Position numbers and translations under genes: made by a program. A stretch of 64,000 bases of DNA, from contig NZ_PDOC01000001.1 in the NCBI RefSeq assembly GCF_002760655.1, positions 62,001 through 126,000 of the forward strand, read 5' to 3'. A model generated the notes under the pieces. That model saw only the letters and a list, made by a program, of their open reading frames with translations, searched no databases and was not told the origin of the DNA. Source of the DNA: Massilia eurypsychrophila. GTDB lineage: Bacteria; Pseudomonadota; Gammaproteobacteria; Burkholderiales; Burkholderiaceae_D. Of the stretch, positions 47,183-54,379 are shown one piece after another (the stretch's first letter is position 1; each line of letters starts with the position of its first letter).

Positions 47183-47285
47183 GGCATCTTTCACGGGCGC
47201 TTGGGGACGCTGCCGCTCGGTAAGCGGCAGCACATGTGTTCGTGATGATATCAGGATGACCTGGCGGCGTCACTGCGGCGAAGCG

Positions 47286-47861
47286 TCAGTGTTTCAGGCG
47301 GCTTTCGATGCGGCTGTCGGGGATCAGCCACATGATGGCCACACATATGTAGGTGGCAAAGCCGAGCATCGGATGCAGCAGCGACAGGCCGATGCCGAGT
47401 ATGTACAGCACGATCGAGATCAAGCCTTTGCGGTCGCTGCCGATTGCCTCGGCCAACGCGGCGTTTTCCTTGTGATGCGCAATCAGGCTGCGCGCCAGGA
47501 TGGCGTAGGCGATCGCGCACATCAGCAGCACGACGCCGTAGGCGGCGACGGGCATGGTTTCGAAATGGTTCTCGCCCATCCAGCCGCTGACGAAGGGCAG
47601 CAGCGACAGCCAGAACAGCAGGTGCAGGTTGGCCCACAGCACGCGCCCGCTCACTTGCTGCACCATGTGCAGCATGTGGTGGTGATTGTTCCAGTAGATG
47701 CCGACATAGATGAAGCTGAGGATGTAGCTGCCGAGGATCGGCAGCAGCGGCAGCAGCACGTCGAAGCCGGCGCCGTGCGGCACTTTTAGTTCGAGCACCA
47801 TGATGGTGATGATGATGGCGATCACGCCGTCGCTGAACGCTTCAAGTCGATTTTTGCCCAT
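47286..47861 (-). CDS. TMEM175-family membrane protein, putative K+ channel
   Basis: 191 residues with five to six hydrophobic helices. The first helix carries RLEAFSDGVIAIIITIMVLEL, the family's FSD signature which in TMEM175 channels forms the ion gate. Bacterial members act as potassium channels in the inner membrane. Leu/Ile at the pore-lining positions fit a selective leak channel; the exact ion is inferred. Confidence 0.88.
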   Translation of the reverse strand: MGKNRLEAFSDGVIAIIITIMVLELKVPHGAGFDVLLPLLPILGSYILSFIYVGIYWNNHHHMLHMVQQVSGRVLWANLHLLFWLSLLPFVSGWMGENHFETMPVAAYGVVLLMCAIAYAILARSLIAHHKENAALAEAIGSDRKGLISIVLYILGIGLSLLHPMLGFATYICVAIMWLIPDSRIESRLKH

Positions 47862-47997
47862 TGATTATTTCCTCCGTTCGTACACCAAGCGCCAAAAGGG
47901 CATAGCCGGTTTCCGGCGGCGCAGTTTAGATAGACACGTCTTGTACGTGCATTTTGTTCTCATACTCGTCTAGTTGACCAATGCATGGCAACGCTTC

Positions 47998-48396
47998 TCA
48001 TTGAAAGCGTTCGTTCCCAATTTCTGGAACCGCGGGCAGCCCTGCGCTCTTGATTGCCAACCTCAATTTTTCGCATCGGGCCAATGTCGCGTGCTTTCCA
48101 TCGGCATCCGATGCGTTGACTCCCCACCTGATGGCCAAAATGCTCTTTTTTGGAAGCGCCTTAAGTGCTGCCAACAGTTCTTGTTCGGACTGATATTTCG
48201 CGCCGTTCAATTCATAGTCCATCGGCGAGACGGATATCCAGATAATCGAACGCGCAAGTTCGCTATACGATATTGGACGCCCGTCCTTGTCGACAATGAC
48301 ATTGGGCGCACGAAGGAACAGTGCCCACAACGCGATTCCCAGCATGGAAAACAGGAATACCACGATCAATGAACCGATGATCCATTGGCGCAGCAT
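47998..48396 (-). CDS. Small membrane-anchored hypothetical protein
   Basis: 132 residues. One N-terminal helix (about 5-28) and a periplasmic domain of about 100 residues (PISYSELARSII, YQSEQELLAALKALPKKSILAIRWGVNASDADGKHATLARC) that resembles ExbD/TolR in length and pattern but lacks the usual transmembrane aspartate. No match to a named family. It lies in the AT-richer patch. Confidence 0.65.
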   Translation of the reverse strand: MLRQWIIGSLIVVFLFSMLGIALWALFLRAPNVIVDKDGRPISYSELARSIIWISVSPMDYELNGAKYQSEQELLAALKALPKKSILAIRWGVNASDADGKHATLARCEKLRLAIKSAGLPAVPEIGNERFQ

Positions 48397-48738
48397 CTCA
48401 ATTACCTAACTGAGGGATGCATTGGAAGGCCAGGTCCTGCAGGCCCAAATAAAATGGGTAACTTCGCCCCGCGCCAAATCGAGCAGGACAATTCCTGCGA
48501 ATTGCCACATAAGATAATTTTTTCATTAGTTGATCTGTCGTCAGGCCGACCAGCTTAATCGCTCGTCTCGGTGCGCTAATTATAATGTTAAGCCGAGCAG
48601 AGATCCGATAGCATATCGCTTGCGTCCGGAGGCGGAAAATCTGAGACACGGAATCTTAGCTTTCATGCAGCTGTCCGTGTCGAAGGCATCGGAGGAAAGC
48701 CAGTCAGCAAAGTCATGGGTATGTGCGGACATGAAGAC
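48397..48738. other. AT-rich gene-poor stretch
   Basis: About 340 bp between the membrane protein gene and a small gene. One open frame of 83 codons (48398-48649, minus) exists but has no similarity I recognise and biased content; I do not call it. The DNA is visibly less GC-rich than the rest of the window. Confidence 0.45.
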
Positions 48739-48945
48739 CTAGACGCGCTCAACGCGTTGGCCGGGGCCGGCCAACTCATGATAAATGTCGTCCAGATAGA
48801 TCCCGATTTCCTCAGCTTCCATCGTCGAAGGAATAACGATCTCATTCACCCGCGCACGTTTCCCAGGTGCGGGGTGATAAACCACCCAACCATCGTTCTC
48901 GCGCCGCACATCAAGTTGAAAACGGCCGTAGATATTGAAAATCAT
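48739..48945 (-). CDS. Conserved small protein of unknown function
   Basis: 68 residues from the ATG at 48945, which follows a GGAG site. The sequence (MIFNIYGRFQLDVRRENDGW, EIVIPSTMEAEEIGIYLDDIYHELAGPG) resembles a family of short proteins present in many proteobacteria, beginning with a beta-strand pair and ending in an acidic helix. Its function is unknown. The frame upstream (to 49005) is not used. Confidence 0.75.
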   Translation of the reverse strand: MIFNIYGRFQLDVRRENDGWVVYHPAPGKRARVNEIVIPSTMEAEEIGIYLDDIYHELAGPGQRVERV

Positions 48946-48997
48946 AATGCGCTCCAGGCGATTGTCACTAGCGAATTCCCGCCAACATTTGGTCGAC

Positions 48998-49213
48998 CTA
49001 TGCAAGCTTAGCAGTGCCCGTTGACAATGGCGGCAGATTGCACCCGGCCGGTAGCCTGAGGTTACCAGGAATTGTCGTCTGATTTGCCCCGATCATCAGT
49101 TGAATAAGCGCCGCTTTAGATCCGAGACCTTCTACTTTCAACTTTACGTTACCAAACCGTGGTGGAATCGCTGGGATCGAACCGTCTGGCCCAACCTTCA
49201 AAATACGGTCCAC
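48998..49213 (-). CDS. Short open frame, uncertain gene
   Basis: 71 residues (MDRILKVGPDGSIPAIPPRF ...). It has no recognised family, no clear ribosome-binding site and no signal peptide. It lies 52 bp upstream of the small conserved gene on the same strand. The start MDRILKVGPDGSI looks like a real protein terminus, but coding status is doubtful. Confidence 0.3.
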   Translation of the reverse strand: MDRILKVGPDGSIPAIPPRFGNVKLKVEGLGSKAALIQLMIGANQTTIPGNLRLPAGCNLPPLSTGTAKLA

Positions 49214-49282
49214 ATGGGAGACGCAGCACCAGTCGATAGCGCGAACAGAAAATTTATTGCGCCGCCGGGCTTGAGCGCCGTC

Positions 49283-49672
49283 TCATGTCGCGACGACGTG
49301 GCTGCTGTGGCCCGCAAGCACTTCCCACCCGGCGCTCGTTGAATGGCGCCAGACCCGCGTGTACCGAAGATCGGCGGCAAAGGGCCCCTCGTCGTACGTG
49401 CCCGTCATCTTCATGCGCACGGACACGACCGCCAATTGAGGCGTGGCGCTGATCTTCATTTCGGACGGTTGGAGGTGATCGAGTTTCAGCAGCCCGGAGC
49501 GGTGCGCGTCGAGGTCATCTGCTTTGCTGAGCACGCGGCCCATGTGATCGGTGAAGATAAGGTCGGCCGCTATCAGCTGGTCGAGCGCGTCGCAGTCGGC
49601 GGCCAGCATGGCGATGCGCAGGCGTTCTTCGAGTGCGACGATCTGATCGACAACGTGGGAAGGCATATGCAT
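49283..49672 (-). CDS. NTF2-like (DUF4440) protein
   Basis: 129 residues. The cone-shaped NTF2-like fold is suggested by VVDQIVALEERLRIAMLAAD, LIAADLIFTDHMGRV and the C-terminal WRHSTSAGWEVLAGHSSHV. Such proteins bind small ligands or act as enzymes; no catalytic residues can be assigned. The ATG at 49672 has an AGAGG site; the methionine two codons later is an alternative. Confidence 0.8.
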   Translation of the reverse strand: MHMPSHVVDQIVALEERLRIAMLAADCDALDQLIAADLIFTDHMGRVLSKADDLDAHRSGLLKLDHLQPSEMKISATPQLAVVSVRMKMTGTYDEGPFAADLRYTRVWRHSTSAGWEVLAGHSSHVVAT

Positions 49673-49747
49673 GCTGGACCTCTGCGAAGTGATCGATGGC
49701 CCTACGATAGCACAATCACCATGTTGCACGATTCATAACCACATAAA

Positions 49748-50101
49748 CTATTTCGCATTGTGGCCTTGGGCTTTGAGTGCGGCGACGATCCGCTCGCAAT
49801 GGTCGCCCTGCACCTCGATGACGCCGTCCTTGACGGTGCCGCCGGATCCGCAGGCGGTGCGCAGCTGCTTGCCCAGCACGGCGAGCGCGGCCGCGTCGAT
49901 CGCCAGTCCCTTGACGACGGTGACGCTCTTGCCGCCGCGGCCCTTGGTCTGGCGCGATACGCGCACCACGCCATCGCCGGCCGGCGCCACGCCGGCCTTG
50001 CAGGCGCATGCCGTCAGCGCTTGCCGGCATTGCGGGCAGGTGCGGCCCAGCTCGGTGGAATAGACCAAACCGCTGCTGGCATTTTTTGGGTTATTTTTCA
50101 T
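49748..50101 (-). CDS. SUI1/YciH-family translation factor-like protein
   Basis: 117 residues. The C-terminal part is the SUI1/eIF1 fold (TKGRGGKSVTVVKGL, GSGGTVKDGVIEVQGDH, IVAALKAQGHNAK), as in E. coli YciH. It binds the small ribosomal subunit and may proofread start codons or act in stress. A CPQCRQALTACAC cysteine-rich segment precedes it (residues about 23-35) and may hold zinc, as in related beta-proteobacterial proteins. The ATG at 50101 is used; upstream codons have no similarity. Confidence 0.9.
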   Translation of the reverse strand: MKNNPKNASSGLVYSTELGRTCPQCRQALTACACKAGVAPAGDGVVRVSRQTKGRGGKSVTVVKGLAIDAAALAVLGKQLRTACGSGGTVKDGVIEVQGDHCERIVAALKAQGHNAK

Positions 50102-50255
50102 TTTTGGACTTGCTGAAGGAATGGCGCAGCTTAGCAGACGCTCGGGCGCACAAAAAAGCCCTTTGCCCCGCAGCGCCACAGCTCAGCCTGCCGTGCGCAG
50201 CTTTCCATGCGTAAAAGCTATGATTAAATCTTTCACAAGATATCGGAGCTATTCC

Positions 50256-50789
50256 ATGCTGAAGTCCACCCTACGCCTTGCCACCACTGCCGTCCTGCTA
50301 CTGGCGTCGATCGGCGCGTCCGCGCAACCTGCGACGACCAAGCCGCTTGAGATCGCGGGTGTGTATCAAGAGCAGGTCGGCCCTGCCGCTCGCTGCGCGT
50401 CCAAATTCGGCGGCACCATTGCCGGCCACGGCCAGAGCGCGCTGCTCGGCCGTGTCGCGTTTATCGCCACCGACTGCATCACGCCGCAGCCGCCGCTGTT
50501 CAATTTTAGCGAAGGCCGCTTCGTTGTCGTCACCGCGTCGGGCGACCAGATCTTCGCGACCTACAGCGGCCAGTTCGTACCGACCGGCGTTGGCGCCAAC
50601 TACGTCTTCAGCGGCGCCACGTTCCAGATCACCGGCGGCAACGGGCAGTATGCCAAGGCCTCCGGCGGCGGTGCGTTGAACGGCACCCAGGACATGGCGA
50701 CCGGCATGGGCACCCTCAAACTGACCGGACAGATCCGTCACGCCGAAGGCAAGGAATTCACCGAGCGGCAGCTGAATCGCTTTAACTGA
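50256..50789 (+). CDS. Exported hypothetical protein, beta-rich
   Basis: 177 residues. The signal peptide (MLKSTLRLATTAVLLLASIGASA) is clear, and the ATG at 50256 has a GGAG site. The mature part is rich in beta-strand-forming residues and Gly (GTIAGHGQSALLGRVAF, YSGQFVPTGVGANYVFSGATFQITGG), which suggests a small beta-barrel, as in allene-oxide-cyclase-like proteins. One Cys pair (RCASK and DCITP) could make a disulfide. The role is unknown. Its stop directly abuts the stop of the convergent epimerase gene. Confidence 0.75.
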   Translation: MLKSTLRLATTAVLLLASIGASAQPATTKPLEIAGVYQEQVGPAARCASKFGGTIAGHGQSALLGRVAFIATDCITPQPPLFNFSEGRFVVVTASGDQIFATYSGQFVPTGVGANYVFSGATFQITGGNGQYAKASGGGALNGTQDMATGMGTLKLTGQIRHAEGKEFTERQLNRFN

Positions 50790-51764
50790 TCAACCTGGTC
50801 GTTGCGGCAGGCAGCCAAGGCCGGCCAGGGTGCGCTCGACAGCCACATCGAGCGGGGTGTGCGGCTCGGCCCCTAGCTCGGCAAGCAGCTTTGCGTTATC
50901 CAGTCGAAAGGGCTGCCTCCACAGGTAACGCATGTCGTACAACTCGCGCAGCGTTTCGTTGAACGGGCCGGCCAAACGGACCAGCCACCAGGGGAAGGTG
51001 TTCAAACTGGCGTGCAGGCCATGCCGTGCGGCCACGCGCTGCACGGCGCGTCCGATCGCGCTGCCGTCAGCGTCCCAATGACCGCCGAAGTGAAAGCGGG
51101 CAAACGGCTCGAGCGTGCCGTGCCGTTCCACCAGCGCGACCATGGCAGCGGCAACGTCGGGCAGGTAGGCCCACTGGTGGCCGACACCGGGAAGACCGGG
51201 ATTCGCGATCCCCGTGACGGGGCGTCCAGGCTTGACCAGCCCTTGCGCAAACCAGCTGTTGCCCGATTGCGGCCCGAAATAGTCGCCGGCGCGCACCACC
51301 AGGGCGCGCCCTCCGCGCTGGCAATACGCTTCCAGTTCCGCCTCCATCTGGGCGCGCAATTTTCCTTTCTGCGTAGCGGGATTTTGCGGCGCATCTTCGC
51401 TTGCCGCGAGGGCGACATCGGGGCCGTAGTTGTACACCGTACCGGGCAGCAGCACGAGGGCGCCGGAAGCTTCGGCGGCCGCGATGGTATTTCTCAGCAT
51501 CGGCAATACTTGCCCGCCCCAGTTTCGGTAGCCGGCCGGATTGACCGCATGGACGATCAATTCGCAGCCGCGTGCAGCGGCCAGGACGTCGCCGGCAATC
51601 ATGGCGTCACCTTGCAGCCAGCTTATCGCGCCGGCAGCGTTGTCCGCGGCTGGCTTGCGCGAAAGTGCCTTTACCTGCCAGCCGGCGATCAGCAGTTGAC
51701 GCGCCACTTCGCCTCCAATTCCACCATTTGCGCCCAGTACCAGCGCCGTCTTTTGCGTTTTCAT
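50790..51764 (-). CDS. NAD(P)-dependent epimerase/dehydratase-like protein
   Basis: 324 residues. Rossmann motif ALVLGANGGIGGEVARQLL (about 7-25) and the general fold of NAD-dependent epimerases/dehydratases; the catalytic Tyr is in the NYGPDVAL/YFGPQ region, and the extended Tyr-x3-Lys pair is not obvious. Members act on nucleotide sugars or other small substrates. The gene is divergent from a LysR regulator, which probably controls it. The start at 51764 has an AGGAG site. Confidence 0.85.
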   Translation of the reverse strand: MKTQKTALVLGANGGIGGEVARQLLIAGWQVKALSRKPAADNAAGAISWLQGDAMIAGDVLAAARGCELIVHAVNPAGYRNWGGQVLPMLRNTIAAAEASGALVLLPGTVYNYGPDVALAASEDAPQNPATQKGKLRAQMEAELEAYCQRGGRALVVRAGDYFGPQSGNSWFAQGLVKPGRPVTGIANPGLPGVGHQWAYLPDVAAAMVALVERHGTLEPFARFHFGGHWDADGSAIGRAVQRVAARHGLHASLNTFPWWLVRLAGPFNETLRELYDMRYLWRQPFRLDNAKLLAELGAEPHTPLDVAVERTLAGLGCLPQRPG

Positions 51765-51870
51765 ATTTTCTCCTTGATTGACGATGTGGCCATACTGCGG
51801 CACGCTGCGGTTAAAATAAATTGCATGACATCGGTGTGCAGCTATTCATTTTTGTATAGCCGGAGGGTTG

Positions 51871-52788
51871 ATGACGAACGAGTGGGAGCTCTACCGTAGC
51901 TTCTTGAGTGTGTTGCGCGAGGGCTCGCTGTCGGGCGCTGCGCGCGTGTTGGGCATGGCGCAACCGACCGTGGGACGCCATATTGCGGCGCTGGAACGGG
52001 CGCTCGGTCTCGCACTGTTCACACGGTCACAGACCGGCCTGCTCCCTACCGAGGCCGCGCAGGCGCTGCACCCGCATGCCGAGGCCATGGAGAGCACGGC
52101 GGCCGCGCTGGAGCGCACCGCCGCCAGCTACGGCGATGGCGTGCGCGGCGTCGTCCGGGTGACGGCGAGCGAAGTCATCGGCGTGGAAGTGATGCCGGCA
52201 GTAATCACAAGCTTGCGCCAGCAGTATCCTGAGCTGAAAGTTGAGCTGGTCCTGTCGAACCGCGTTCAGGACTTGCTGCATCGGGAAGCCGATATCGCCG
52301 TGCGCATGACGCAACCGAAGCAAGAACAGCTGGTGGCGCGCCGCGTTGGAACCGTCGAGCTAGGCCTGCACGCGAGCAGCGACTACCTGGCCCGCTGCGG
52401 CGAACCGGCCACTCTGGCCGACCTGTCGCGGCACACCTTGATCGGCTACGACCAGGTCAGCCCCTTCGTGCGGGCAGCGTTGCAGCGCTGGCCACAGTTC
52501 CAGCGCGAACGCGTTGCCCTGCGCACCGACAGCGACGTGGCCCAGCTGGCGCTGATTCGTGCCGGCGCCGGTATCGGCATCTGCCAGAACGCACTGGCAC
52601 GCCGCAGCACCCCAGCGCTGGTCCGGCTGCTGCCGGCCGAATTTTCGATGCTGCTGGAAACCTGGGTGACGATGCACGAAGACTTGCGCGACAGCCCGCG
52701 TTGTCGCGTCACCTTCGATGCCCTGGTGCAGGCGCTGACCGCTCACACCGACAGCGAGGCGCCTACTTCGTCGACCGGGAATCGATAA
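51871..52788 (+). CDS. LysR-family transcriptional regulator
   Basis: 305 residues. N-terminal winged helix-turn-helix (about 3-62: FLSVLREGSLSGAARVLGMAQPTVGRHIAALERALG), then the effector-binding domain (about 90-295). It is divergent from the epimerase-like gene (106 bp between the starts), the typical arrangement for a LysR regulator of its neighbour. The ATG at 51871 follows CGGAGGG. Its 3' end overlaps the convergent deacetylase gene by 26 bp. Confidence 0.93.
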   Translation: MTNEWELYRSFLSVLREGSLSGAARVLGMAQPTVGRHIAALERALGLALFTRSQTGLLPTEAAQALHPHAEAMESTAAALERTAASYGDGVRGVVRVTASEVIGVEVMPAVITSLRQQYPELKVELVLSNRVQDLLHREADIAVRMTQPKQEQLVARRVGTVELGLHASSDYLARCGEPATLADLSRHTLIGYDQVSPFVRAALQRWPQFQRERVALRTDSDVAQLALIRAGAGIGICQNALARRSTPALVRLLPAEFSMLLETWVTMHEDLRDSPRCRVTFDALVQALTAHTDSEAPTSSTGNR

Positions 52789-53725
52789 GCTTCGGGTCCT
52801 TCAGCAAGTCCATTTCGTAGTCGCCATCATCGACCAGCCGCTCGCCGCCGGGGAACTTTCCCAGGCCCATCGTGCGGCCCATCGACAGCAGCAAACTCTG
52901 GCCGGGCGCCGCGCGCTCGGGCGCCAGCTGGTACACCGGGTCGGCGAATGCCGCCGCCGGCGTCGTGATGGTCCAGCCCATGTCGGTGAACTGGGCGATG
53001 ATGTCGTCGAGCCACAGCGCGTTGACGAGGTTGTGATGCAGCAGCAAGACCTGGGCGATATCGCGGCCCTGCAACTGTTGCGACAAGGCGCGGTATGCCA
53101 GCGCGCGCTGTTTCACATGCGCCAGGTACAGCTGCCGCAGCGGCGCCAGCTCGGCTTGTGGGTTCTTGCTGAGCATGGCGCGCAGCTTGTCGTCGAAGCG
53201 CCAGTCGCTCGTGTCGAGGCTGACGTAGGCATTGCGATAGCCTTGCTGGCGCAGGAAGGCGCGCATGCCGTCGCGCTTTTCCGGCGTATTGCCTTCGCGC
53301 AGATAGGTGTAGCGGAACCACTTCTGATAGCCCGGCAAGGTGCGCACGATGGCGTCGCAATCGAGAATCTCCTGCTGGTACTGGGCCAGGCTGACCTTGG
53401 CGCCATGCAGGTCGGGATGGGTCATCGTGTGGTTGCCGAGCACATGGCCGGCTTGCCCCCAGGCTTTTGCCAACGCGTACCCTTCCGGGCGATTGGCGCC
53501 GTGGCCGGCGGTGACGAACAGTGCCGCTTGCACCTTGCGCCGCGCCAACGTGTCGAGAATGGCCTGGTTGCGCTGTTGCGCGGTCAGGCGCGGCGTCTCG
53601 CTCAACTGCGGACCGTCATCGAACGTGAATGCGACCGATTGCGCGAAGGCCGTGCCGGCCAGCGCCAGCATCGCCGCGGCGACTGCCAGACGTATCAGGG
53701 ATCTACCCCTTGCCGCCCCGCTCAA
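52763..53725 (-). CDS. Polysaccharide deacetylase family protein, exported
   Basis: 320 residues. Signal peptide (about 1-28, ending AFA) and a NodB homology domain: TFDDGP with the first metal Asp pair, NHTMTHPDLHG with His ligands, and the C-terminal LLHHNLVNALWLDD. These metal enzymes remove acetyl groups from cell-wall or surface polysaccharides. The TTG start at 53725 overlaps the slyX stop (TTGA), which suggests coupled translation and makes the start likely. The long C-terminal region (from about 230) has no close match. Confidence 0.88.
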   Translation of the reverse strand: MSGAARGRSLIRLAVAAAMLALAGTAFAQSVAFTFDDGPQLSETPRLTAQQRNQAILDTLARRKVQAALFVTAGHGANRPEGYALAKAWGQAGHVLGNHTMTHPDLHGAKVSLAQYQQEILDCDAIVRTLPGYQKWFRYTYLREGNTPEKRDGMRAFLRQQGYRNAYVSLDTSDWRFDDKLRAMLSKNPQAELAPLRQLYLAHVKQRALAYRALSQQLQGRDIAQVLLLHHNLVNALWLDDIIAQFTDMGWTITTPAAAFADPVYQLAPERAAPGQSLLLSMGRTMGLGKFPGGERLVDDGDYEMDLLKDPKLIDSRSTK

Positions 53726-53925
53726 TAGTGGGGTGGTACGTCGTTGACCGGATTCGGACCCGACTGCGCATTGTTGCGGATGTGCTCGGCCAGCTGGCTG
53801 ACCATCGCTTCGAGCTGGTCGATGCGGCGGCTCTGCTGGATGACCACATCGTTGAGCGACTCGACCATGTCTTCCTGGTGCGCCAGCTTGATTTCGATAT
53901 CGACAAAACGGTCTTCGTTACTCAC
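53722..53925 (-). CDS. slyX: SlyX-like protein
   Basis: 67 residues matching SlyX: DIEIKLAHQEDMVESLNDVVIQQSRRIDQLEAMVSQLAEHI, a heptad-rich coiled coil, and the conserved PPHY end. Function unknown; often linked to SlyD. It is the first gene of a two-gene operon with the polysaccharide deacetylase. Confidence 0.92.
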   Translation of the reverse strand: MSNEDRFVDIEIKLAHQEDMVESLNDVVIQQSRRIDQLEAMVSQLAEHIRNNAQSGPNPVNDVPPHY

Positions 53926-54014
53926 GGCCTACCCCTGGTGCAAAAGCTGCATTATGCCGGACGATTGGATTGACCGGCTGTGAGCGCTAACGCACGGACG
54001 CGCGTTTCATTCCA

Positions 54015-54302
54015 ATGCAATATGTGCCGATGGAAACTTCTTCACTCCTTATGGACACCTCAGCCAACGATGCAGCCAGGCCAAACGCGCCCACGGTCGC
54101 GCCGTTGCGCGCGACCGGACGCCCGGATCACCTGACCGCGCAAAAAGTCGAGGTAGCAATCATTTTGCAGGCAATGCTGGGCACGCCCAGCGCCGCGGAA
54201 TACCTGGCGACGAATGCCGTCGATCCGGCGGTGGTATCGCGCGTGCTGTATCAGCCGCAATTTCGCCGCGGCCGGCACGACGCACAAGGCGTGCGCTGCT
54301 AA
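54015..54302 (+). CDS. Hypothetical small protein
   Basis: 95 residues, not recognised. It has an acidic/Ser-rich start and an Ala/Val-rich centre (LTAQKVEVAIILQAMLGTPSAAEYLATNAVDPAVVSRVL) that could be a helical pair, and a basic, Cys-ended tail (RRGRHDAQGVRC). Start is uncertain (54015 or 54051), and no strong ribosome-binding site is seen. Coding is likely but not certain; function unknown. Confidence 0.5.
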   Translation: MQYVPMETSSLLMDTSANDAARPNAPTVAPLRATGRPDHLTAQKVEVAIILQAMLGTPSAAEYLATNAVDPAVVSRVLYQPQFRRGRHDAQGVRC

Positions 54303-54379
54303 CCCACACGCCGCAGACATCGCCAACGCCGTACAGTCGCCGCAAATAACGTCATCCCCGCGTTCCGGTTTCCCCGTCG

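Noticed and set aside
42761-47245. Long plus-strand open frames opposite the two M3 peptidases
   Set aside because: Antisense shadows; the similarity between the two merely mirrors the duplicated peptidase genes.
48398-48649. 83-codon minus-strand frame in the AT-rich patch
   Set aside because: No ribosome-binding site and no recognisable feature; coding status not supported.
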